A stretch of DNA of 64,000 nucleotides from Cyanoderma ruficeps (Eukaryota > Chordata > Aves > Passeriformes > Timaliidae). The stretch lies in contig VZDJ01007749.1 in NCBI GenBank assembly GCA_008694505.1, positions 8,702,601 to 8,766,600 on the forward strand, written 5' to 3'. Below are positions 1-11,060 of this stretch, piece after piece. Within the stretch, counting starts at the first letter, position 1. Each line of letters opens with the position of its first letter. The translations under genes and the position numbers were made by a program. Under the pieces are notes generated by a model that was given only the letters and a program-made list of their open reading frames with translations, searched no databases and was not told where the DNA came from.

Positions 1-2069
1 AGAACAGGGAGCAGATGTCAGATTCAGGAACAGACAGCCCAGTCTAATCCTGAACCAGAGTGGATGATTCAGCCTTACAGTCTAAGCAACCAACTACAAA
101 TTCTAGTCAAGAACTACAGTCTACAAGAGCTGCATTTTTTCCCATTCTGAAGTCTGATATTGAATACCATTTCAGTGCCTTGCAGCTGCTGAATCCTCTG
201 CTGGGCTATTTCTTAATATAAGCACATCTGATACAAAAATTATAAGATGAAGCCAAAAGCTTGGGCTAACAGACACTAGATAATGAGGTTCAGCATTAAG
301 ACTTTATAAATCTCCTTGCATATATCATGCAAGAAACCAAAGCTTTACTCTTCATTTTCTGTTTATGGTATACTGTAAGCAGATAATACTGAGTTGACTG
401 TAAGTTTTATTTTTAGAGAATAATTTCCCTGTGCATTTTTAAGACTTACATGGTGTCAGCACAATTTATGTTACTTAAATTCAGGTAATAATTTAGGTAC
501 TTTGCAATGGAGCTAAAGCAGACTAGATCTCTGCAGTTAAGTTAAAGAAATGTAAAAATTAAAAGCAGAAAGATATGTGTACTTTTTAGTTTTGTTGCCA
601 TTATTTCACTTCAGCTGAAGCACCCCAGACCACTGTGTTCCATCCATCCAACATGCAGAGGTTGTAGTGAAGAGATTCAAAAGCACAATTGCTTAGCAAG
701 ACTTTGAATGCAAGACATTCTCACAAACTTTATGATCAAATTTTAAAAACTTTTGTCATATTTCAAATTTTTTTTAAAATGTTATCTTTAAGATGTACTG
801 TAGTTTGCTCTAGAAGAATGGAGGAGGGAAAACTCCATCATTGTATTCCTAGAGCGCCTTCAAGTTTTGGAAGAAAAAAAGGAATACAAGACTGCTACCT
901 TGAGTCTCTATAAAGAAAAGCAGCACTTTAGACTGGCACGTTGACCTGCATGACCCTTTCCCACCAGCCATTCAAGTCTGACATGGCTTGTCAAAAGCAT
1001 CACTAATGACATAACTTCAATGGCAACAAGTCTTGTTAAGTAGTCTACCAAGCAGAAAAGAGGCAGAATCTTTCACTTAAAGTGAGCTAGCAACCAAGGA
1101 AAACAGTCAGAGATAGAATCCTAAGAAGGGGACATTTAGCACAAAACCAGTTGCAAATCATTGCCTCTTTCTCTGTGAGACCATATGAAGTGTAATTGAA
1201 AACAAAAACATTAAGCAGAACAAGACAATCCACATTTAATACAAATCAAAGCCAAACCATTGCAGTAGTGATGCAAGTTAATGTGATTTAAGTTACAAAG
1301 TTTAAGCAACTGAGTTAGTATTCTAGAGAGTGCATAAGGCAGCAAAGTATGGCTTTAGCTTGGCAGCAAGCAGGAGGAAGCTGTTCACATTACATTCTTC
1401 TCCCCTCTGTTTCTGAACCACAGTATGAGAACCATGTTAGATTGATCTGGCAACAGCTCTTGTTAAAACATTGTTTTCCATCCAAAAGACAGCCATCAAT
1501 TAAATCAAGGCTATAAGATGTGAACTAAAGACAGCTTGTGTAATGTGGTGGTATTGCTTATCTTCACTTGATCTTAAAAAATAGCCAGTTTGTTTTCAAG
1601 ACGTTGAAGACTTTTTAGCCATCCAAGTGAAGTAGCAAGTGTTTAGCAGCTCTGCTCAGCAAAAGAACCTGAAGACAAGGTAGCAAAATTATGTAGCAAA
1701 AATTCTTTAACTGTTTCAGTCTCCTTGACAGTGTAACTTCACAGACTGTGTTCAAAGCCACAGCAGGAAAACTTCAAAATTTAATTTTCCATTCAAAAGC
1801 CTGCTTTAAAACAGGCTTTTGAAGCAGTTGTACTGGAGTCGATTTGCAACTTTTTCAATTTTTTCATCCAGAACTGACATCAAAGTAAAATCTGAGTTCC
1901 TATCAAGCAGTTTATTTTCACCAAAAAAAAGCAGCAACTCATATTCATAGGATGAGACTGAATGCATTTATCTACTGCTAGTTCAGACTAAACATTTTGC
2001 TCTGCTCTTAGCCATTAATAATATTTTTCTTTTAGCTTCCTGTAAACCAACAAGCAACTCTATTCCTAC
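1..2069 (-). other. KCTD3: KCTD3 intron 8 (partial)
   Basis: AT-rich intronic sequence running off the left edge. I searched the minus strand for the expected continuation of the propeller region and found no match. A perfect 12-bp hairpin lies at 1792-1823. No repeat element was recognised. Confidence 0.8.
1792..1823. repeat. Perfect 12-bp inverted repeat in KCTD3 intron 8
   Basis: TTCAAAAGCCTG, eight-base loop CTTTAAAA, then CAGGCTTTTGAA. It would form a stable stem-loop in the intronic RNA. Confidence 0.95.
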
Positions 2070-2160
2070 CTGTAGCAAACAGCAAAATGGGCATAGGCAG
2101 CTACTATCCAATTATGGTGCCCAGCTACTATTAAGACTTTCCGTGGGTCCACAGGAAATC
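2070..2160 (-). CDS. KCTD3: KCTD3 coding exon 8 (residues 175-205)
   Basis: 91 bases with acceptor GTTTTTAG and donor AG|GTAGGA. It encodes [20 protein letters not shown] and [10 protein letters not shown], the first blade of the WD40-like region. The next exon is not recognisable in 1-2069, so intron 8 is longer than 2 kb here. Confidence 0.96.
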
Positions 2161-5100
2161 CTAAAAACAACAAAGCTGAAGTCAGTGACAAGTATTAGGT
2201 GAGCAGCATCTATAACAGGATAGAGCTCTCTGCTAGGATGTGCAACAGAAACTTTGATAATTAAGTTTCTCAAGAACCATTTTCCGCAATATTCAAGTTC
2301 ACAGTATTGTTCCTCACAGCATTGATGTGCTACAGAACAAATGCTTGAAAAATGTACCTTTCACCTCCTTTTACCCAGGACTGTCTGCTTCCAAACCTCT
2401 AGCAGCTCACTAAGAATCAGCAATTCATATTCTTTTATATTATATTGGTTCACCTTTAACATAGTCTAGATTTTCCTAACACTGCTATGATTTATTATGT
2501 CAGAAATATGACACATCTAACAGCATCATTTTGCTTGCAAAGTCACAAGATGGAAAATGACAGAATTCAGGTCTATCTCATTTACAATTTTTCTGTGAAG
2601 ACTACCTTTACTCTAAAAACTTGACTCTTGCAGGGCAAGTGAGGAACCAAGAGTAAGAAAGAGGTGGAAGAGCAGTAATTAGGTCCTCAATGAAGACCAA
2701 AGAGACAGTGGCCTCTCTGATTTTTATTTTTTGGTTTTAGTATAAGGCATATGTCTAAGGAGCCATGCTAAGACTGCATGAAGAACTTTGATTTGCCTTT
2801 CTTTCAAGCCTCACACCTAGACTGTGCAGCAGTGAGCCTTCAATACTGTATAGGGAGTAGTGTTTAACTAAGTATTCAGCAATTTTAACCAGGCAAACAC
2901 AGAATAGCAGATTTAAACCAGATACAGCCACACAGTTCTTATTTCCCAGAGACAAGCATCTTTGCAATTTGCTTTGGTTTCACAACTGACATTCCTTACC
3001 TAATCTGACTGTACCCTCCCCTGTACTAGCAAGTGTAGGCTGGACACCACCTCCATGCATCTCACTCTCACTCTGACCCGTTCTGATGTCAGTCAGTGGC
3101 CCAGTAGCATTATTTATCTTACGGCTGGGAATGCCTGTTAAAAAGAAAAAAGTGGTTTGTGTCCCTCCTTAAACTTTAGCAATACAACACATATTAGTTC
3201 ATTTTAAAAATACAGGATTAACACTCATGCATTTTGGTGAAAATTTCATTTATCTGCTACAAGAAACAGCCAATACTGTAATTTTGAAACAGAAAATGCT
3301 TTTGCTCTCTCTGCTGACATTCACCATTTAAGGAATTATCTTCAGAACACTTGTTAATAATTGGCAAAATATCCTTTAGACTTCAGGTTAATACATGAAC
3401 TGTGTTCATCTCTGCAGAGAATTAAAAAAGTCTACGGGTTCTCATGTTGGTAAGGAAAGCTCATTAGTGGTAATTTGTCACCGAGGCAATAGGACACCCA
3501 AGGTGACTCTATGTTCACAAAGAAGAAAGCACTTCATGCTGATGACATTAAACTGAAAGGCTCCTGAAGAACCTCTGCTCTAGTCTACAACCAGACACAG
3601 CCTGCTTAGTACTAACATGCCACACCCCCTGCCCAGTATTCTAAACATGCTGTTTGTTAAGGCACAGAGATGAAAGTCCTAGGCTTAAATCACAATAATG
3701 TTCAGTCCAACCATTTGTCCTTAGCTTTCCATAGGAATGCTTTCTCAGAACAGTTTGACAGCCAGGGTAAGCACCCCAGCCAATCATCCCCACAAACCAA
3801 AGCAGCAAGTGACAACAAGTAACATCAGACCATGAATACAAGAATACCTGGAGGAGGTAGGTAGCCGTGAAAAAGGACACTGCCACAAGATGAGCGTTCC
3901 AGTTCTTCACATAGTAGCAATCTTTTCACTAGGGAGGAAACCCAGATATGACCACAGCTTTCACCTCCTTGAAAACATTACATTATCTCAAATATCCTTC
4001 TGTTTTTAAAAACTTTTACTTTGAAAATTTTCAGGGTCACAACTGCCCAGGATCTGTCAGTGGACCATTGCTACAATAATATATATAAGATAAGCTAACA
4101 TTAAGAAAAATAAAAGTTACCTAAAGGAGTGATTCCATAGAATTCGGCTTCATGCCTGAGAACATTAATACTCACTCCCCTACAGAAACAGGAAAAAAAG
4201 TGAAAAACCAACAAGAACAAAGTGAGTCAACACATTGAATAGAAATGCTTGCATATAACTGGATATTACAAATCTAAATATCAAGCTACCTAACAGTTTA
4301 TAGAATTACCAAAAAATGTATTCATCATGTTGATTTTTGAGATTTTAAAGTGATCTTAAATTGACTCAATTTGCATTAAAATAAAGATACAGAAAGAATA
4401 AAGAAATACACTGCAAGAAGTGGTCTACATTACAAGAATCTACAAACAAAATAGAATGCCACCATTTCTGCCTCCACATATACTCTAGGCATGGCCCAGC
4501 ATCTGTGAGGGAGCTGAGCCACATACCAGGCACCCAACCAGATGAGTAAGATGAAATATTTATCACTTGAACAAGCTTTCTAATGCTTCTGATTGAAATG
4601 AACTCCTTACCGCAAGTCTAACTCCTTTGTGCGAAGAAAATTTAAAATGGGTGCAAATGCCGCTGGGTCTCGATCAATAAATATCTGCAAAGAAAGATTT
4701 CTGTACTTGAGTTCTGTTATGGAGCAACCATCACCTAAAGTGCTATTTTATGCTGAATGTGGGAAAGAGGAGTTGAAGATGAGGAAGTGAGCAGACAAAC
4801 AAAACCCAAAGTTTTTGAGCCTCTTCTTTGCTCTCCTTATTCTACTGTCCAGCAATTTAGCATACCTAAAGGACATATATACAAACACTGTTTCAAATAG
4901 ATGGCACTTAATAAATCTGTTCTGTAGGTTCTAGTCTCCAAAGGACAATGGATGCTTTCACTTTCTAGCATGTGTTCAATATGCAGTAACTGTAATAAGA
5001 TTTCAAGAGATGTTTTAACTTGTTGAAATTCAGTTACCAGGAAAACTACCTCTACACTTTTAGCAAAGTACTTGGGTGCCTTACTGTTGATCAACAACAT

Positions 5101-8100
5101 TACTGTAACTATGGTTTCCCATTTAAGAATATCATACCCACAGATTGAAATGGCCATTTTGTGACCTATTTTTGCCAAAAAAAGTGCTACATTTCCATGT
5201 TGGATTACTCAACTACACATGCAATGCCTATCTAATGAAAATTCCACCTTCCTGCAATACAGCAATTAGCATTTGCTCTGTTTAAGAGAAGTAGAGTTGC
5301 TGTTTCTGCATTACCTGTACTATGCAGAATTAGCATAGAAATATGTACTTTGTTCAGTTTCACTTAGCTTGAAATGAAGATGAGAACCAAGAAAGCCAGA
5401 GAGGTTACTAATTTTCATGAAAGTTTAGCCTGACTCAGGAAGTGCAATTCCATTAGCACCCACAGTGAAAATGCTTTAGGAGAGAACCTAACCAAAAGCA
5501 TAACATCAAATTAATGAGTTACAGCATGTTCATTACTCACAGCACCAGTTTCATCCTTTAGTGTTGAAATTCTTCCGCTCAGCAAACTGAAAAACAGGAA
5601 ATCTTCATTAGATGTCCCCCAGAAATGTACTGGCACAAACACAGGGTAGGAACACTGGGTCAGTTGGCTCACCTTGGTTACATTTTGGTAACACAGTTTA
5701 TCAGAGCAAAGAAAACAGCCAGAATGCTGGAGGAGTGAAATATCTCTCCTGGACAAAGGAGAAGTGTATGCACACCTAAGGAAAGACTCAGAGCTGCATC
5801 ATAAGGACCTTCAGATTCCCAAAGGCAATAGATGCAAGGCCTAGCCTGAACAGATAAAAGGTTTTCCCAGGCACTTAGAGGGCTGTGTAGTTTGTTAAAA
5901 TCTAGTTAAATTGGTAAAAGCTGCTGAAGCAAAAACAATGAGTAAACAACCCAGTCTGCAAGTGGGCAAAAGTGGGATGAATTCATTTTACACAATTCTA
6001 CTTCAAAGTTTTTCTCACATCATATCAAAATACTTTTCCTCCAGACCCATACAAAACACAATGTCAAAATATCATTTTACAGGTAAGATTGACACCAGCA
6101 TCAACAGCTTTCATTTGATTCTGGATGAAAATTATCTGAGATTTTCCAGTATTGAATAATTTTCAGGACAACCTCCTTAGACAGCCTATTTTGTGTTGAG
6201 AGACTGGGGAATAGCATGACTTCCTCCTTGTGCCTTTCCTTACCTGCCTTAAAGAAGGTGACATTCCCTGGCATTTCATTTATCTGAACATTTCAGTAAA
6301 ATAGGAACAGGAAATTCTACATATCTAGAATATAAAAATTAAATGTAAGGAAGCAAAATTGCCAGCATTTAGGTTTTCCTTTGTGGGTTTAGGATTAACT
6401 GGGGTGATAGAGGTACAGCAACTGCAGAGCAAAATACAGACCTGCAGAAACAGTAATGGCAGCGATGTAAAAGGAGGATATTCAACAATTCAACAGCTAC
6501 TGTATCATAAGTTAAAACCGTCAAAACTTTGAGTTAACTCAGACTGGAGCAATAACTCAAAAAAAAAGAAAAACCCCAATCCATGCAAAACCAAAAATGG
6601 TAAAGGCAGTGCTAATGCATACGGCCAGTAAGATCACAAGTCACAGCCAGTGGCATGTCCCTTTCCTGCAGAACTGGAGGTTATTTCCACAAGACTCCAT
6701 CTAAAAAGTGACAGCACATATAAGCTGCCATGGGTACATTCAAGCAATAAAATGCCTCCTGGGTAATAGCTGATTTCAAAAAAATCTGTCCTGCTGCTTG
6801 AGACTGGGGAGAAAGCATCAAGGACACTAATAAAGATACTATTTACAGCATAAATTAAGAACTGAGAACATCAATTTTTTAATGATTGTTAATTTGTCTT
6901 TGTTAAATGTGATGATATATTACAAATACCTGGAAAAAAATGAGTCTGGAATCCACATCAGTGTTTGTCTTGATGTGCTGAACCTATGAAAACAAAGTTA
7001 CAAGTTCTGAATCAGCTGTAAAACTGAAAAGAAATCTGCCTTATCTAAAATTTCTTGATTTGTCCTACAAAGCTAATATCAAACAGGTTTGGGAAGTTTG
7101 AGATCCTTTAAACATCTGCACAAAAATTAAGAAGCTGCAGGCTCTTAGCCCAGATTGTCCTTACACATGAAGCAGGAGTGTCTGGAGACCACAAAATGTC
7201 TTTATATATTTGTAACACCCTGTCCCAAACATCCTGTATTTCCTGGTTCTCATACTTCAACATTAATGCTTGCAAAAAACCAGGTCCACAAAACTCAAGC
7301 ACGGCTCCACATACACAAACCCCAAACAGTAAGATATGTATTTATCATCAGTGTGCTATATTTGTCAATAACTGCATGCTACTCTGCTGCTCTTACTTAG
7401 GACTGAAAGGGTGCTACATTATACACTGCAAAAGACTACAATGAGCTTCAAGTTAATATTTTATAGGAACATGAATTATTTGCCATTTTGCTATTTGGCC
7501 CCTCTTGGACAATAACAAGGAGGGACAATAACAATAACAGTTAAAAGGAAAAAAAACATTATTTACTCTGAATCATATTGTGAAATAATACAAATTATAA
7601 CATTACTTATGATGCCAGACAATACTTTACATAATAAATAACTATGGATTATTTTATACTACTTCTGGTTTTGATTTAATGTGAAGGGAGACAACTGAAC
7701 TGGCAGCTTGGACAATGAGCTCATGCTCTGCATCACTCTCTGGCTGTACATATCCTCTTACTAGTGCCATGACTAAGAAACTTCTGGTGACCTCTTCACT
7801 AATGGAAAACAAAAAGGATATGCAAAAGTAAAATTCCATTTCAGCTTGCCACCCAGTACAGGATTGCAAAGTACAAAATATTTTTGGTATAAAAATACTT
7901 AGTCATAATTTATCTAATTTTCACTGCTAGTATTTTCCAGTTTTGAAGGGGGGAAAATATAAACAAACCCCATTACTTCATGCCCCCTAAGAGGGAGAAA
8001 CACAAAGGCTATGTGGAACTGTATAAAACATGGATTGTGCATTTGCTCACTGCAATCGTAACAATGGCCAATCTGTCCTTAACAGAAAACCTACAGTGTC

Positions 8101-10581
8101 AGTGTTCTCAGTACAAGCATGCACAAAGACTTTTCTGAAAAAACAATTTAAAAAGCATTTCTCTAATATACTTCTAACTAATTTTGCTCAGCTTTTCTTA
8201 TCAGTAATACAGATCATTACCTCCGTCTACTTTAAGAGTAAGGGATAATTCGTTTAATTACATTATAGCATGTGAAAACAATAAATTACATTAATTTTAT
8301 CCAGAATTAATCCAGACACTGCTTGGAACTATAGGGATTGATGCAGCATCACCATCATCTTCCTTCAATTTTATCAGCATGTTCAGACAGCCCTGGGAAT
8401 TCTGTCTATAATTTAGCACTACTGTACCAGTTTAGTCAGCAATAGCTCATACTAACATATACTTTAGAACTTTTAATAGACTTTAATCTATGTAAACAAT
8501 TAGACAGAGTCCTCCTTTCCAGGGTGCAGAAAGAAGCTTAGCCAGCAACATTTACATGCACAGGTGTATCTGCAGCTCCATGCAGTGGTCAGACAGGCAT
8601 CACATAAGGAAAACTAGGCAAACCCAGTGCAATATCCTCAAAAGACCCTTAAACATATGCCAGCCTGAAGTTATTTTAAAGAAAACATAAGCAACTGGAA
8701 ACAGACTTGCCAAGCGAAAGTTGTAAAACAACCCTTTTCATGGTCTATTCTCCCTGTGGAGTTACACTGTAACCAGAGGGAGATACAGAGTCAAAAGAAT
8801 TCACCCACTTCGATACAGTAATTTCTGTCAACCTTAACTTGCAAGAGACCTTTGTTTACAGTAAAGGAATTCACAGAATTGTGACCAGGAAGTGACAGAG
8901 CCATCACACACAACAGAGAAGCCCAGAAAGCAGTGGGCACCTCGAGTCTGAGCTGGGAAAAGTGGGGTCCCTGTAGTACCTGCTCCAAAGTTTAACTGGG
9001 GTGAGAAACAGAACGGAGTGCTCATTTCCTCTTCTCATGCAATTCTACTAACAAAACTTGGAGTTTGAGGTTTCTAGTGAGAGTAATGAGAAACTAAAGA
9101 GGAGGAAATGTGTACACTATTTTCTGTGCAGATCATCCACTCCACTATCAGCTAAGAGTCACTGAAAAACATGGTTCAGGTGCAGTTTTGAAAAGACATG
9201 GGCAATACAAGGGAAGCTGAGCTTGCAAAAGACCAAAACTCCTCACACAGAAGCATTATAGTACAGAGTCTCTCTCTTAAAGGGGAAATATCCATGCATA
9301 GATTTCCTACTTTTCCTTACAACAAAACGTTGACTGGAATCTAGGCCTTCAGATAGAAATTAATTACATACACTTCTGAGTTTGCCTCATTCTTCCCACT
9401 TCTCTGTGTAGGCAAGCCCTCTGAGGGTGTGTATCTCTTCCCTGATTCATGCCCTTTTCACAACTCTGTTCTCTGCAGAGGCATTTAATAAGGAAGATTA
9501 TTTAAAATTAAGAAACTGAAGCAGTTTTGAGATTCCACCGGTAATAAAACCCTAAAATATGAACTGGCCCGTAATTTCAGATACAGAGTCCACTGAAGAA
9601 ACTTACGCTGCATAACATGAAATCGGGTCCAAGCCTACATCAAAGTTATCCTGAAAGCATCATTACAGGTGAGTTTTGCCTGTGCAAGTTATAAGCAGTT
9701 TCTCTGGGCTGAACCATGTTCTTAACGTCTTATTAAAACAAAGGAATTCTGCATCAATTTCTATGGCACTCTAGTTTTAAAAAGGCTGCGGCACACAATT
9801 TAGTTATCAGTTCAAGTCTGTGCTCTGAGTAATGCAAGAAAATTCTTAAAATAGCCGTAGTAGTTCCTACTACTTATAGCAGGCTCCACGTTGTGCACAT
9901 TTCTTGGGAAGCCACATTCAGTAATCCGAATGATTTCACGCCTGAGCATTTCGACAGGAATGCTTGCACTGTTTATCACGCAGATTCTGACCACAGCTGT
10001 CCCACAATTCTCTGCCTCAGCCTGCCAAAACATCTACATCTGCCAGCTTCCACACTTCCAGCACACATTTGAAAACAATACCGCTCTTTATTCTCGTTGA
10101 TGCCAGCGGTATCATATCAGCGATTTTAATGCCTTACTCTCTGAGGCTGCTAGACAGACTGTTCACTAGAAGCCTACGGATGTGACGGCAAAGCAAAGCT
10201 CCTGTCCCTGAAGAAGCAGGATTCCCACAGTCCCTAAGGCGTATGTAGAGCAGGCTGCCCTGGCATCGCGGGCAGACCACGCGGAGCTGCCAACACGCCC
10301 CGTGTCGGCCTCCGGGCACCCCCGAGCCCTGCAGAGCGCCGGCTGAAACCTGTCCCGGCCGTCCCGGCGGCGGCACCAGCGCGCAGAGCCCCGCGGGCGG
10401 CCCCAGGCGGGTCGGCACCGTCGCCCTCCCGGGCCGGGGCGGCCGAACCCCCGCCGGCCCTGCTCGGCGCTGCTCCTCGCTCTCCGGCCCCGGGCCCTCC
10501 CGCTCACCTGGTGCCGCCCACGTTGAGCTGGATGATCTCCCCGCTGCCGGCGCCGGCGAAGCCGCCGCCGTTCCCCGCCAT
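2070..10581 (-). CDS. KCTD3: KCTD3, 5' part (coding exons 1-8; gene continues past the left edge)
   Basis: Potassium channel tetramerisation-domain protein 3, a cytoplasmic adaptor reported to bind the pacemaker channel HCN3 and raise its surface level; SHKBP1 is its paralogue. Coding exons (minus strand): 10581-10508, 6983-6930, 5586-5541, 4684-4611, 4179-4121, 3928-3848, 3134-3000, 2160-2070. All introns are GT-AG and every phase joins without a frameshift, giving 614 coding bases, 204 codons plus two bases. The BTB/T1 fold spans roughly residues 15-120, opening with [18 protein letters not shown] and including [35 protein letters not shown] and [13 protein letters not shown] polar, poorly conserved linker follows (about 130-172), then the start of the WD40-like region ([20 protein letters not shown]). 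The human protein is about 815 residues, so roughly three quarters is missing to the left, not deleted. The start at 10581 is the first true ATG in the open frame and has a strong Kozak context (A at -3, G at +4). Identification rests on remembered family sequence. Confidence 0.97.
3000..3134 (-). CDS. KCTD3: KCTD3 coding exon 7 (residues 130-175, variable linker)
   Basis: 135 bases with acceptor TTTTTAACAG and donor G|GTAAGG. It begins GIPSRKINN, which is conserved, then runs through a Ser/Gly/Thr-rich linker that diverges strongly from the mammalian sequence I recall, and ends TVRLG. Confidence 0.95.
3848..3928 (-). CDS. KCTD3: KCTD3 coding exon 6 (residues 103-130)
   Basis: 81 bases with acceptor TTTCCTCCCTAG and donor G|GTATTC. 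It encodes [20 protein letters not shown] then HGYLPPP, the end of the T1 region and the conserved tail leading to the propeller. Confidence 0.97.
4121..4179 (-). CDS. KCTD3: KCTD3 coding exon 5 (residues 83-103)
   Basis: 59 bases with acceptor TTTCTGTAG and donor G|GTAACT. It encodes [19 protein letters not shown], the last T1-fold helices. Confidence 0.97.
4611..4684 (-). CDS. KCTD3: KCTD3 coding exon 4 (residues 59-83)
   Basis: 74 bases with acceptor CTTTGCAG and donor CG|GTAAGG. It encodes [20 protein letters not shown] then ELDL and part of Arg-83: the conserved core helix and strand of the T1 fold. Confidence 0.97.
5541..5586 (-). CDS. KCTD3: KCTD3 coding exon 3 (residues 43-58)
   Basis: 46-base microexon-like exon with acceptor CTGTTTTTCAG and donor GCT|GTGAGT. 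It encodes [15 protein letters not shown], a hallmark of the KCTD3/SHKBP1 BTB domain. A Lys stands where I recall Arg in the human protein. Confidence 0.97.
6930..6983 (-). CDS. KCTD3: KCTD3 coding exon 2 (residues 25-43)
   Basis: 54 bases with acceptor TTTTCATAG and donor AG|GTATTT. It encodes [17 protein letters not shown] in the BTB domain, beginning by completing Arg-25 and ending two bases into Ser-43. Confidence 0.97.
6984..10507 (-). other. KCTD3: KCTD3 intron 1
   Basis: 3.5-kb first intron, AT-rich on its 3' side and grading into the CpG island near 10240. It contains a candidate alternative last exon (7654-7798, listed separately) and an unexplained 64-codon minus-strand frame at 7108-7302. 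No transposable element was recognised. Confidence 0.85.
7654..7798 (-). other. Candidate alternative last exon in KCTD3 intron 1 (hypothetical)
   Basis: On the minus strand a pyrimidine-rich tract ends in TTTTCCATTAG, a good 3' splice site. The next 145 bases stay open for 47 codons to a TAA. If exon 1 were spliced here, its two-base overhang (AG) plus the first T gives Ser and the frame continues [20 protein letters not shown] and on to KSKPEVV. The product would be a 72-residue protein cut just after NVGGT, without a T1 domain. Composition is protein-like (acidic, with a Val/Ala-rich stretch) but I recognise no family. The phase match has a one-in-three chance, and no clean AATAAA follows closely. 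It could be chance. Confidence 0.2.
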
Positions 10582-11060
10582 CTTCCCCGCCGCCTGCTCC
10601 AGCCGGCGCCCGCCGCCGCCTCCCGCCGGGACCTCGCGGTCGAGGGAAGCAGCGGCGAAGCCAGGCGAAGGCGGCGGGGAAGGAGGCGGCGGGGAATCGC
10701 CCAGCGGCGGCCGGGGCAGGGTCGGCGGCCGGCCGGGCTGCGGCCCCAGGGGCTCCCGGCGCTCAGGCCCGGCCGGGGGCGGAACGCGCCATGGCAGCAC
10801 CGGCGGGAGCGGCGGGGCCGGCGCGGGCCGAGAGGCCGCGCAGCGCGGGCGGAGCGCGGGCGGTGCAGGAGGCGGGCCCGGCCCGGCCGCGGCGGGAGGA
10901 GCCGGCCGCGCCCGCGGGCAGCGACGCGCCCGGAAGGGGCCGGCGGGACCCTGCCCGCCCCGGGAGCGGCGTCACGCCCGGGGTACCGGGGCTGTCGTCT
11001 TGTGTGGTTTTAGAGGAACGGGGAGCCGCCCCTGCCGCCATCAGGCGCCAGCGACCCTCG
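10240..11060. promoter_or_regulatory. CpG island and promoter of KCTD3
   Basis: About 800 bases of very GC-rich, CpG-dense sequence in an otherwise AT-rich window. It covers exon 1 and several hundred bases upstream. No TATA box is evident. GC-box-like CCCGCCCC and CCCCGCCGCC runs are present, and a YY1-like AAGATGGCGG overlaps the KCTD3 start codon. The island extends about 480 bases upstream of the ATG, so it could also fire rightward, but no rightward exon is seen. The KCTD3 transcription start is probably within 10582-10900; the exact base is not visible. Confidence 0.9.
10508..10581 (-). CDS. KCTD3: KCTD3 coding exon 1 (residues 1-25)
   Basis: Encodes [15 protein letters not shown] then IIQLNVGGT and two bases of the Arg-25 codon. 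The donor is AG|GTGAGC. The glycine/alanine-rich start differs between species, while QLNVGGTR is the conserved first strand of the BTB/T1 fold. The sequence AAGATGGCGG over the start codon (10584-10575) matches the YY1 motif often found at TATA-less promoters. Confidence 0.97.

Larger units (their letters stand above)
2161..6929 (-). other. KCTD3: KCTD3 introns 2-7
   Basis: Introns lie at 5587-6929, 4685-5540, 4180-4610, 3929-4120, 3135-3847 and 2161-2999, interrupted by the exons listed separately. All are short, as is typical for birds, with GT-AG ends. An open minus-strand frame of 113 codons at 4837-5178 in intron 3 has no recognised family. No retroposon was identified. Confidence 0.85.

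Noticed and set aside
4837..5178. 113-codon minus-strand frame in KCTD3 intron 3
   Set aside because: Looks somewhat protein-like but has no recognised family and no matching splice phases, and the exon chain is complete without it.
7108..7302. 64-codon minus-strand frame in intron 1
   Set aside because: Begins at a GTG, no homology recognised, no good acceptor at a compositional boundary.
10504..10800. N-terminally extended KCTD3 open frame
   Set aside because: The extension begins at a GTG, contains no ATG before the one at 10581, and is low-complexity Pro/Gly/Arg from the CpG island. The 10581 ATG has a strong context and matches family N termini.
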